A program made the position numbers and the translations under genes. 24,911 nt of DNA from CAZBBB01 sp964490005 (GTDB lineage Bacteria > Planctomycetota > B15-G4). The notes beneath the pieces are model-generated. The model had not been told where the DNA came from, did no database searches, and saw only the letters and a list, made by a program, of their open reading frames with translations. Below are positions 8,210 to 15,852 of this stretch, piece after piece; within the stretch, counting starts at the first letter, position 1, and each line of letters begins with the position of its first letter. The DNA lies in the NCBI GenBank assembly GCA_964490005.1, contig CAZBBB010000040.1:1-24911 (forward strand), in the 5' to 3' direction.

Positions 8210-8247
8210 TGACCCGCGACGCAGCGACTTCCCGGAGAGACACGCCG

Positions 8248-8661
8248 ATGTACGACCCGATCATGACCGCACCGATGGCCGCCGAACTCACCAAGGACGG
8301 CATCCGCTCGCTCAAGACGCCCGAGGAGGTCGACGCCGTCCTGGGGCCCGCCAAGGGCACGACGATGGTCGTGGTCAACTCCGTGTGCGGCTGCGCGGCC
8401 GCCAATGCGCGGCCCGGCGCGCGCCTCGCCGCCAAGCACGCCAAGCGCCCCGACAACCTCGTCACGGTCTTCGCCGGCGTCGACCGCGCCGCCACCGAGC
8501 GCGCGCGCAGCTACTTCAAGGGCTACATGCCGAGTTCGCCGTCGATCGCGCTGCTCAAGGACGGCCAGTGCGTGTTCATGCTGCAGCGCCACGAGATCGA
8601 GGGCCGCGACCCGCAGGCCATCGCGCAGCGCCTGACGAACGCCTTCGACCAGCACTGCTGA
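8248..8661 (+). CDS. Bacilliredoxin (BrxA/BrxB, YphP/YqiW family)
   Basis: The 137-residue product has the conserved family opening MYDPIMTAPMAAELTKDG and the redox motif NSVCGCAAANARPG, with C47-G-C49 as the CGC active site. The block TVFAGVDRAATERARSYF and the ending RLTNAFDQHC also match the family. In Firmicutes these thioredoxin-fold proteins remove bacillithiol from mixed disulfides; whether this organism makes bacillithiol cannot be seen here. The start at ATG 8248 is supported by GGAGAGA at 8233-8239 with ideal spacing and by the family N terminus; an in-frame ATG at 8209 would add 13 residues of no family sequence. It converges with the M28 peptidase gene, and a palindrome spans both stop codons. 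Confidence 0.94.
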   Translation: MYDPIMTAPMAAELTKDGIRSLKTPEEVDAVLGPAKGTTMVVVNSVCGCAAANARPGARLAAKHAKRPDNLVTVFAGVDRAATERARSYFKGYMPSSPSIALLKDGQCVFMLQRHEIEGRDPQAIAQRLTNAFDQHC

Positions 8662-8684
8662 GCGCCGCCGCGCGGCGCGCTCAG
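8658..8684. terminator. Palindrome spanning both convergent stop codons, possible bidirectional terminator
   Basis: CTGAGCGC (8658-8665) pairs exactly with GCGCTCAG (8677-8684). Inside, GCCGC (67-71) pairs with GCGGC (72-76), leaving a single unpaired C at 8666. The bacilliredoxin TGA lies in the left arm and the peptidase TGA in the right arm. There is no T-tract, so rho-independent termination is uncertain. The tight inner loop means the outer 8-bp stem may be the real structure. Confidence 0.45.
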
Positions 8685-9676
8685 GGCGACGACAGGTCGG
8701 CGGCCAGCCGCAGCACGGCCCGCTCGACCCCGGCCGTCGCCTCGGCCAGAAAATCCAGGTCGAGCGTCTCCACGCGGTCGCTGGCACGGTGGTAGTGCGG
8801 GCTGCGGAAGTCGGCCGTGTCGGTGAGCATCACGGCGGGCAGGCCGGCGTCCCAGAAGCGCGCGTGGTCCGAGCGGCGCGCGTCGGGCAGCACCCAGCCG
8901 GCGCCGGGCAGCAGGCTGAAGACCTCGGCGCGCAGGACCGCGCGCGGCGCCTCGGCCAGCGCGGCGTGCAGGCGCTGCGCGAGCGGCGCCGAGGCGACGT
9001 TGCCGACGACCAGCAGGAAGTCGCCCGTGTCGCCCGGATCGAAGATCGCGCGCAGGCCGGGCGGCACGGCCTGGCTGCCCGGTCGCCGGTCGACGTACGC
9101 CATGGTCTCGAGCACGACCGCGCCGAGAAAGCGCCGCCGCGCGTCGGCGTCCAGCGCCGCGACGAACGCGCCCGACCCGATCAGGCCCGGTTCCTCGGCG
9201 TCGAACCAGACGCAGCGCACCTCGAGCGGCCCGGGCGGAGGCCCCGAGAGTCGCCGCGCCAGTTCGAGCAATGCGACGACGCCGCTGCCGTTGTCGTCGG
9301 CGCCGGGCGTCCCGGCCACCGAGTCGTAGTGCGCGCCGAGCACCAGGATCGGCGCGCCGTCGTCCGCCGCCGGCAGAGTCAGCTCGACGTTCTGCAGCGA
9401 GTGCTCCGCGGCGCCGGCCCACGCGACCTCGGCCAGTTCCGGCCGCAACCCGAGCCCGTCGAGGCGCTCGAGCAGCCAGGCGCGCGCCGCGGCGTGACCC
9501 GGGCGCCCCGGTGCGCGGTCGCCCGGCAGCGTCTCGAGCAGCGCGCGCAGGCGCTCGGCCGTGATCGGCTCCGACGGCGTGACGGCCTGGTCGCCCACCA
9601 CCGCGGGCCGCTCGACGTCGCGGCAGGCCGCGCCGGTCAGGACGAGGGCGACGAGCAGCGCCGCCGCCGGCCTCAC
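8681..9676 (-). CDS. M28-family zinc metallopeptidase, probable lipoprotein
   Basis: The product has 331 residues. It starts with GTG at 9676, which overlaps the TGA of the upstream amidohydrolase in a GTGA junction, so translation is coupled. The first 18 residues are a signal sequence ending LVLTGAAC, with C18 a plausible lipidation site; the lipobox is imperfect, so secretion without lipidation is possible. M28 metal ligands are visible: H116 (GAHYDS), D128 (GADDNGSG), the E161-E162 pair (FDAEEPGLIGS), E190 (LETMAY) and a late histidine in PHYHRASD. The SDH at 269-271 is also family-typical. Members remove N-terminal residues from peptides, or cleave pyroglutamyl-type or glutamate peptides, outside the cytoplasm. 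Its pairing with an exported amidohydrolase suggests peptide or amide breakdown. Confidence 0.9.
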   Translation of the reverse strand: MRPAAALLVALVLTGAACRDVERPAVVGDQAVTPSEPITAERLRALLETLPGDRAPGRPGHAAARAWLLERLDGLGLRPELAEVAWAGAAEHSLQNVELTLPAADDGAPILVLGAHYDSVAGTPGADDNGSGVVALLELARRLSGPPPGPLEVRCVWFDAEEPGLIGSGAFVAALDADARRRFLGAVVLETMAYVDRRPGSQAVPPGLRAIFDPGDTGDFLLVVGNVASAPLAQRLHAALAEAPRAVLRAEVFSLLPGAGWVLPDARRSDHARFWDAGLPAVMLTDTADFRSPHYHRASDRVETLDLDFLAEATAGVERAVLRLAADLSSP

Positions 9677-12600
9677 CGGCTCGGCCGTCCCGGATCGTTC
9701 AGGCGCGCGCGCCAGGTCTCGTACAGGTCGGTGTGCCGCGAGCCGAGGTCGACCTCCCGGCCGCCGATGTACAGCCGTCGCACCTGCGTGCGGATCTGCA
9801 GCGGGCTGCCGTCGGTGACCAGCACGTCGGCGCGCTTGCCGGCCGTGAGCGTGCCGACGAGCGCGTCCACGCCGAGGATCTTCGCGCTCTCCCGCGTCAG
9901 CGCGGCCAGGGCCGCATCGGCGGGCAGGCCGTGCGCCACCGCCATGCCTGCGTGGAACGGCAGGTCGCGCGCCGACTCGGAGTCGGCCGAGCGGAACGCG
10001 AAGGGCACGCCCGCGGCGTGCAGCACCGACGCGGCACGATAGCTGGCATCCCACGGATCCTCGCGCCGCATCGGCAGGGTGAGCACCGGACCGAGCAGCA
10101 CGGGCACGTCCGCCGCGGCGAGTTCGTCGGCGACCTTCCAGGCCTCGCGCCCCCCGCCGATGACGAGGTGCAGACCCTCTTCGCGCCCGAAGCGCACGGC
10201 GTCCATGATCTCGTCGGCCCAGTTGGCCGCGATGATCACGGGGCGCGCGCCGAGGGCGTAGGGCGCGAGCGCCGACAGGCGCGCGTCGGGCTGCGGGCCG
10301 GGCCGCCCGGCGCGGTCGGCCTCGTGGACCACGCGCGCGTACTCGCGCGCCGCCCGCAACTGCTCGCGCAGCGGACGCCAAGCGTCCTCGATGCGCGCGA
10401 GCAGCTTGCGGCCCTCGTCGTCGAGCGCCGGCGGCGAGCCGGCCTCGTCCTCGACGCGCACAGGCCTTCCCGAGCCGAGCTCGTCGCAGGCGTGGCGGCC
10501 GTCGCGCGTCTCGTCCTCCTCCTCGTCCTGCCCGCGCTCGCGTCGCGGAGTCCGCGGCGCGCGCAGCGTGAGCGCGACGCCGTCGGCGATCAGCGCCTCG
10601 CCGGCCGTCCAGCCCTCGAGTCCCATCAGGCTGGCCTGCCCCGTGAAGCCGCGGCCGTCCGGCGCGACGAGCACGCTCGTCGTGCCGTTGCCGCGCGCCA
10701 CGGCGATGTGCGACGAGGCGGGATGGAAGCCGGTCGAGCCGCGCAGGTCGGGCTGGTCGCCGCCGATCTCGCGCACGTCCATCGTGCCGGCGACCGAACC
10801 GACCTCCTGCAACCCGACGCTCGTGCCGGCGTCGATGAGCCCGGGCCAGACGTGCAGGCCGGTGACGTCGACCGTCGCGTAGCCGGGCGGCGGCGCGCCG
10901 TCGCCCGCGTACACGCCGCGCAGCAGGCCGTTCTCGATGAGCACCACGCCCGGCGCGTGCACGACCGAGCCGTCGGGGCCCTCCTCGAGCGTGTGCACGG
11001 TGCCGCCGACGAGCGCCACGCGCGGCCCGGCCGGGCGCGGCGGATTGGACGGCGCGAGCGTCGCGCCGGGCGGCCGCGGGAGGCGCTCGAGCGACTCGAG
11101 CGGCACCTCGAGCAGGCGCCGTTCGGCCGGCCCCGGCTCGGGCGAAGGCTGCCGCGCGAGGCGCGCCGCGGCCGCCTCCACGCGGGAGGGCAGCGATTCC
11201 TCCCAGGCCTTCCAGCGGCTGTCGTCGCGCATGAAGTACAGCTCGCCGTCGATGAAGGTCATCGCGCAGACCGCGCGCACATCGAAGGGTTCGGCCGTGA
11301 ACAGCGCGAAGTCGGCGTCCTTGCCCACGTCGATCGAGCCGGTGCGCTCGCCGATGCCCAACTGCAGCGCGGGGTTGAGCGTGACCATGCGCAGCGCCTC
11401 CTCGTCGGGCACGCCGCCGTAGCGCACGGTCTTGGCGGCCTCGAGACACAGCCGCCGGATGTGCTCGTCGCTGTCGCTGTTCACCGACATGTTCACGCCG
11501 GCCTCGTGCATCAGCGCGGCGCAGTAGGGCGTGGCGTCGTAGGCCTCGAACTTGTAGCCCCACCAGTCGACGAAGGTCGAACCGCCCGCGCCGTGGGCGG
11601 CGATCTCGGCCGCGACCTTGTAGCCCTCGAGCACGTGCTGCAGCGTGGCGATGCGCACGCCGAACTCCTCGGCCAGCGCGATGAGCATCAGGATCTCGTC
11701 GGCGCGGTAGCAGTGGCTGTGAATGGCGATCGTCCCGCCGACGATGCCGGCCAGCGCTTCGAGGCGCAGGTCGCGCCGCGGCGGGTCGGGGTCGGCGCCG
11801 GCGGACAGCTCGGCCTCGTAACGACGCCAGGTCTCGGCGTAGGCGCGTCCGGCGAGGAAGGCGCGCCGCAGCACGGCTTCGACGCCCATGCGCGTCTTGG
11901 GGAAGCGCGATCCGTCGCCGAAGTTGCTCTGCTTGGGATTCTCGCCCAGCGCGAACTTCACGCCGCGCGGCGCGCCCTGCAGCACCATCTCCGGAGCCGA
12001 GGCGCCCCAGCGCAGCTTGACGACCTCGTGCCGTCCGCCGATGGCGTTGGCGCTGCCGTGCAGCAGGCGCGCGGCGGTCACGCCGCCGGCCAGCGCGCGG
12101 TAGACGTTGACGTCGTCGGGGTCGACCTCGTCCTCGATCGAGACCTCCGGCGTGAGCACGCGCGTCCACTCGTTGACGCCGCCGCGGATCGCGGTGTGCG
12201 AATGGCAGTCGATGATGCCCGGCGTCAGGTGCAGGCCGCGCGCGTCGATCTCGCGCACGCCCTCGACGGCGGCGAGTCGCGGGCCCAGGGCCGCGATCTT
12301 GCCGTCGCGCACGAGCAGATCGTGATCGGCGAGGACGCCGTGGCTCGCCGTGTGGATCGTGGCGCCGCGCACGAGCACGTCGCCGCCGGTGCGGAAGGGC
12401 GGTTCGCGGTCGGCCTCGAGTTCTTCGGGCCAGGCGGCGAGCGCGGCGTCGGCGGCGGCCGCCGCGTCCGCGTCGGCGCTCGCCGGCTCCTTCTCCGCCT
12501 CCTCCTTCTCGGGCGTCTCGTCCTTGGCCGACGGTCGGCGCAGGTCGAAGAGCACGCCGTCGACGACGAGCAGCCGCGCCCGCGTCGACTTGGCGAAGGG

Positions 12601-14061
12601 CTCGCCGCTCCAACCGGTGAGCAGCGCTTCGGCGCCCGGCGCGATGCGGCCGACCGGCGCGCGTCCCGCGAGCACGGCGTGGGCGCCCGTCGTCAGCGCC
12701 GCCACGGCCGCGGCGTGCGTCAGCCCGCCCTTGTCGATCGCGACCTGCAGGTCCTCGAGCACGTCGGCCGGCTTGCGACCGAAACTGCCCACCGCGACCG
12801 GCACGCCGGCGGCGACGAGCGCGGCCGGGCCGCGCACGTCCGCCAGCCACAGTTCGTGGCGTTCGCGGCGCAGCCGGGGGCTCGCCTCGGGGTTCCACGG
12901 GGCTGGCGGGTCGGCGCGCACGGGAGCGGCGGGGTCCTGCTCCGCGGCGCCGCTCGCGCCGGCCGCCGGCTCCTCCGCCTCGGCCGCCGCCTCCGGAACG
13001 GCGTCCGGCGCGGCACCCTCGCCCTCGCCCTCGCCCTCGGCCGGCGGGTCCGCCGCGTCGACATCCTCCGCCGAACGCTTGTCCTTGCTCTTGGAGCGCC
13101 GACCTGCCGGCGCGTCGGGGTCTTCGGGCTCCTCGCCGAAGCGCAGGTCGAGCACCACGCCCACGCCGGCCCGCGCCAGTTCGTCGGCCACGCGCCACGC
13201 TTCGTGTCCCCCGCCGATCACCAGTCGCAGGTCGGGGAAGTCGCGGGCCAGCCCCAGCACCAGCCGCACGTCCTCCTCCTCGCGCGCCTCGAGCAGCAGC
13301 GCCTGCTCGCCGGCGACGACCGGAGCGAGCGCCGCCAGCACCGCGTCGTTCGGCAGGCGCGCCCGGCTGCGGCCGGAGGCCACGCGCGCGCGCAGCTCGG
13401 CGTGGTGCTGCGCGTCGAGCAGCGCCTGCCGCAGGTGCGCCATCACGCCCATGAGCGTCGCGGGGTAGCGCGAGCCCTCGTAGTTCTCGGGGCCGGTGCG
13501 CCACTCCAGATCGCCGACGGAGAGCACGTCGACGGCCAGCAGGGCTTCGCGCGGCGGAAGGGCGCTGAACGTCAGCCAGCTCGCGCTGCCCGAGAGCAGT
13601 TCGCCGCGCGGCGCCACGAGCGCGGCGCAGAAGCCCGCCGCGCGCGCCGCCTCGTCGTCGGCGGCGTCCTGCGGCAGCACGTCGGCGACCCGCCGCTCCG
13701 GCGCGATGCCCGTGCGTTCGGCCTCGAGCATGGCGACGAAGGCGTCGCGGCCGTCGTCCTGCGGGCGACCTTGGTGGTCCTCGCGCGGCGCGAACTTCAG
13801 GTCGCGCGACTGCAGCGCGTCGAGCCAGCCCGCCGTGAGCGTCAGGCCCGCGACGTCCACCGCGCGCGCGTCGTGCGGCAGCGCCAGGTCGGCGCCGCCG
13901 ACGGCCTCGATCCGTCCGTCGCGCACGATCACCGTCGCGTGCTCGAGCGGCTCCGCTCCCGGCGCGACGAGCAGACGCGCACCGACGAGGGCCAGCGCCT
14001 CGTCGGCCGCAGGCAGCGCCAGCACGGCCGGGAGCAGGACGACGGCAAGGGTCGCGAACAT
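9673..14061 (-). CDS. Exported three-domain amidohydrolase-superfamily protein, 1462 residues
   Basis: A signal peptide (MFATLAVVLLPAVLALPA) is followed by three amidohydrolase-like regions. Region 2 (about 555-960) has the full metal site: PGIIDCHSH (H620, H622), IAIHSHCYR (H781/H783), LQHVLEGYK (H809) and NSDSDEH (D863/D865). Region 1 (about 22-510) and region 3 (about 1012-1440) keep the beta-sandwich pattern. Region 1 ends its first barrel strand with TAGWLDAL and region 3 has WPGLIDAGTS instead of D-x-H-x-H, so both look non-catalytic. They share LVIGGGxEAWxVADELA (280 and 1299). Acidic low-complexity linkers lie at 310-400 and 510-550. The nearest known types are imidazolonepropionase-like exported amidohydrolases; the substrate is unknown. 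The ATG has GGAG 7 nt upstream. It is coupled 4 nt to the M28 peptidase and follows the kinase gene by 36 nt. Confidence 0.85.
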   Translation of the reverse strand: MFATLAVVLLPAVLALPAADEALALVGARLLVAPGAEPLEHATVIVRDGRIEAVGGADLALPHDARAVDVAGLTLTAGWLDALQSRDLKFAPREDHQGRPQDDGRDAFVAMLEAERTGIAPERRVADVLPQDAADDEAARAAGFCAALVAPRGELLSGSASWLTFSALPPREALLAVDVLSVGDLEWRTGPENYEGSRYPATLMGVMAHLRQALLDAQHHAELRARVASGRSRARLPNDAVLAALAPVVAGEQALLLEAREEEDVRLVLGLARDFPDLRLVIGGGHEAWRVADELARAGVGVVLDLRFGEEPEDPDAPAGRRSKSKDKRSAEDVDAADPPAEGEGEGEGAAPDAVPEAAAEAEEPAAGASGAAEQDPAAPVRADPPAPWNPEASPRLRRERHELWLADVRGPAALVAAGVPVAVGSFGRKPADVLEDLQVAIDKGGLTHAAAVAALTTGAHAVLAGRAPVGRIAPGAEALLTGWSGEPFAKSTRARLLVVDGVLFDLRRPSAKDETPEKEEAEKEPASADADAAAAADAALAAWPEELEADREPPFRTGGDVLVRGATIHTASHGVLADHDLLVRDGKIAALGPRLAAVEGVREIDARGLHLTPGIIDCHSHTAIRGGVNEWTRVLTPEVSIEDEVDPDDVNVYRALAGGVTAARLLHGSANAIGGRHEVVKLRWGASAPEMVLQGAPRGVKFALGENPKQSNFGDGSRFPKTRMGVEAVLRRAFLAGRAYAETWRRYEAELSAGADPDPPRRDLRLEALAGIVGGTIAIHSHCYRADEILMLIALAEEFGVRIATLQHVLEGYKVAAEIAAHGAGGSTFVDWWGYKFEAYDATPYCAALMHEAGVNMSVNSDSDEHIRRLCLEAAKTVRYGGVPDEEALRMVTLNPALQLGIGERTGSIDVGKDADFALFTAEPFDVRAVCAMTFIDGELYFMRDDSRWKAWEESLPSRVEAAAARLARQPSPEPGPAERRLLEVPLESLERLPRPPGATLAPSNPPRPAGPRVALVGGTVHTLEEGPDGSVVHAPGVVLIENGLLRGVYAGDGAPPPGYATVDVTGLHVWPGLIDAGTSVGLQEVGSVAGTMDVREIGGDQPDLRGSTGFHPASSHIAVARGNGTTSVLVAPDGRGFTGQASLMGLEGWTAGEALIADGVALTLRAPRTPRRERGQDEEEDETRDGRHACDELGSGRPVRVEDEAGSPPALDDEGRKLLARIEDAWRPLREQLRAAREYARVVHEADRAGRPGPQPDARLSALAPYALGARPVIIAANWADEIMDAVRFGREEGLHLVIGGGREAWKVADELAAADVPVLLGPVLTLPMRREDPWDASYRAASVLHAAGVPFAFRSADSESARDLPFHAGMAVAHGLPADAALAALTRESAKILGVDALVGTLTAGKRADVLVTDGSPLQIRTQVRRLYIGGREVDLGSRHTDLYETWRARLNDPGRPSR
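13016..13039. repeat. Four tandem copies of a 6-bp unit within the amidohydrolase linker
   Basis: CCCTCG is repeated four times in a row here. On the coding strand it encodes a run of alternating Gly and Glu in the acidic linker between amidohydrolase regions 1 and 2. A unit of 6 bp keeps frame when copies are gained or lost, so the linker could vary in length between strains. Confidence 0.75.
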
Positions 14062-14097
14062 GGGCGCACTCCGCGCGCGAGGATCGGGGGCGCGAGA

Positions 14098-15732
14098 CTA
14101 ACGCGGCGCGTCGTCGGTCGTCGAGCCTGCCGCCCGGCGCGCGCGTCGACGCGCGAGGGCGGCGGCCCAGCCGGCGCGCAGGTCGGCGCGCCGCGCGCCG
14201 CGGCCCGCGCCCTGGCGATAGCCGCGCAGAAAGCGACGCAGCAGCGCGCGATCGGGCGCTCGCGGGATGTCGAGCAGCTGTCCGAGCATGCGCCGCAGGC
14301 TCGCGCCGTCGTGCGGCGCCACCCGTCGCCAGCCGTCGAGGTCGATGACCATGATCGACGGCCAGTGCGGCAGAGGTGCGCCGCGCAGGTCGACGGACGG
14401 CGAGCCGCCGGTGCGCCCCGACACGAGCAGGTTCTTGGTGGAGAGATCGGCGTGACGGAAGCCGGCGGCGGCGAGCCGGCCGAGCAGATGCCCCACCGCC
14501 GCGGCGAGGTCGGGGAGTGCGGCCGTCCCGGACGCGTCCTGCAGCACCTCGCGCAGCATGCGCGCCTCGTCGTGGGCCGCCGTCACCAGCAGGGCCGTCC
14601 CGTCGCGGCGCTCGACGAGGGCGCGCGTCTCGGGCGTGGCGATGCCGAGCAGTTGCAGGCGGCGCGCGCCGACCCAGGCTGCGCGCAGCCGTCCGCAGCC
14701 CAGCGCGTTGCGGGCGGCGGCGAGCGGGCCGGCGCGCGTGGACTCCTTCACGACGACACCGTTCTCGACCGGGCCGCAGCGCGTGACGACCGACGCGGCT
14801 CCCGTCCACAGCCGGCGCGCGCCGCCCTGCCGCGCGTGACGGGCGTGCTCCTCGAGGTCGGCCGCCAGGCGGGCCGGTTCGTAGTCGCGACGTCGCAGCG
14901 TGCGCCCGCCCCCGCCGCGCACGACCACGAACCCCGACGAGTTGGTCGTGCAGCGGCGCGTGCGTCCGCGCAGGTAGTCGGCTTCGAATCGCGCCAGGGC
15001 CCGGCGGGTCTCGCGCACCAATGCGGCGCCGTCCTCGCCGGGCAGCAGCGCCGGTCCGCGCAGGCGTGCGAGCAGGTCGGCGGGCTCGAGGAGCGCGCGC
15101 AGCGAGAAGGCCAGCTCGGCCAGGCCGGCGGCGCGCCGAGCGAGCGGGAGACGTCGCACGAGCGACACCGAGTGCAGATCGGTGACGAGCACGCGGCCGG
15201 CGGCATCGACGAGCAGGTTGTCGGCGTGCAGGTCGCGGTGATCGCCGCCCGCCCCGTGCAGGGCCGCCGTGGACGCCAGCGCGGCGTCGAGCAGCGCGTG
15301 CAGGGCCGCCCCGTCGCCCGCGCGCCGCGCCGCCCCCATGCTCGCGCGCAGCGTCCGGGCGCCCGGCACGAGCCGCCCCAGGAACCAGGCCTCGCGCACG
15401 AGCCCGGCGCGGCGGCGCTCGCCGAAACCGAGCGGTCGCACCACGGGCGCCCCGAGGCGCACGAGCCGCTCCATCGTGCGGTATTCGGCGGCGGCCCGGC
15501 TGCCGACGAACAGCGCGCGCCAGGGGTCGGCGCCGCGCAGCGCGAAGCGCTTGGCCAGTACGCCGCCGGCCGGGCCGGGCAGCGCCCAGACCGAGCGCCG
15601 CGCGCCCTCCTTGATCGGCAGCGCCTGTGGCGGAAGCGGTCCGCCGGGCAACGCGCGCACCAGGGCGGCCAGCTCGGCGTCGGGAGCGAACGCCAGCGAC
15701 CAGCGCACGTCGCCTGCATCGGAGCGGAGCAC
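14098..15732 (-). CDS. Fused double lipopolysaccharide-kinase-like protein (WaaP/KdkA type)
   Basis: The 544-residue product contains two protein-kinase-fold sugar kinase domains. Domain 1 (about 40-270) has K61 (LAKRF), E83, the catalytic loop HRDLHADNLL with D167, and metal-binding D185 (VTDLHS). Domain 2 (about 310-520) has K329 (VVKES), HADLSTKNLL with D429 and N434, and D464 (VIDLDG). The HxDLxxxN and ID/TDL pairs are characteristic of Kdo kinase and heptose kinases, which phosphorylate the lipopolysaccharide core. The start is GTG 15732, chosen because GGGAGGG (15741-15747) lies 8 nt upstream; another GTG at 15822 is possible but has no ribosome site. A minus-strand -10-like TATCAT lies at 15799-15794. 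It is divergent from the WaaG-like gene and 36 nt before the amidohydrolase. Confidence 0.82.
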   Translation of the reverse strand: MLRSDAGDVRWSLAFAPDAELAALVRALPGGPLPPQALPIKEGARRSVWALPGPAGGVLAKRFALRGADPWRALFVGSRAAAEYRTMERLVRLGAPVVRPLGFGERRRAGLVREAWFLGRLVPGARTLRASMGAARRAGDGAALHALLDAALASTAALHGAGGDHRDLHADNLLVDAAGRVLVTDLHSVSLVRRLPLARRAAGLAELAFSLRALLEPADLLARLRGPALLPGEDGAALVRETRRALARFEADYLRGRTRRCTTNSSGFVVVRGGGGRTLRRRDYEPARLAADLEEHARHARQGGARRLWTGAASVVTRCGPVENGVVVKESTRAGPLAAARNALGCGRLRAAWVGARRLQLLGIATPETRALVERRDGTALLVTAAHDEARMLREVLQDASGTAALPDLAAAVGHLLGRLAAAGFRHADLSTKNLLVSGRTGGSPSVDLRGAPLPHWPSIMVIDLDGWRRVAPHDGASLRRMLGQLLDIPRAPDRALLRRFLRGYRQGAGRGARRADLRAGWAAALARRRARRAAGSTTDDAPR

Positions 15733-15852
15733 GAGCGGATCCCTCCCGGGGGAGCGCGCGACACGCCTGGCCGCCGCGCGCCGGCTGACCGGGATGATAC
15801 GGCGAGGGAGGCGGCGCTCCACACGGGCGGACCGGCGCGCTAACGTGCCGCC

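Noticed and set aside
9677..14809. A 5' extension of the M28 peptidase frame, giving a 2042-residue protein
   Set aside because: The extension is a shadow of the amidohydrolase and kinase genes in another frame. The GTG at 9676 with a signal sequence gives the normal M28 length.
15733..15822. An upstream GTG for the double kinase at 15822
   Set aside because: No ribosome site precedes it, a -10-like TATCAT lies downstream of it, and GTG 15732 has GGGAGGG at 8 nt.
9733..15843. A 2036-codon open frame on the plus strand opposite the amidohydrolase and kinase genes
   Set aside because: It is rich in Arg, His, Val, Gly and Asp with no domain, signal or motif, and lies exactly antisense to well-supported genes. 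In DNA of this GC content, the absence of stops in such a frame is expected.
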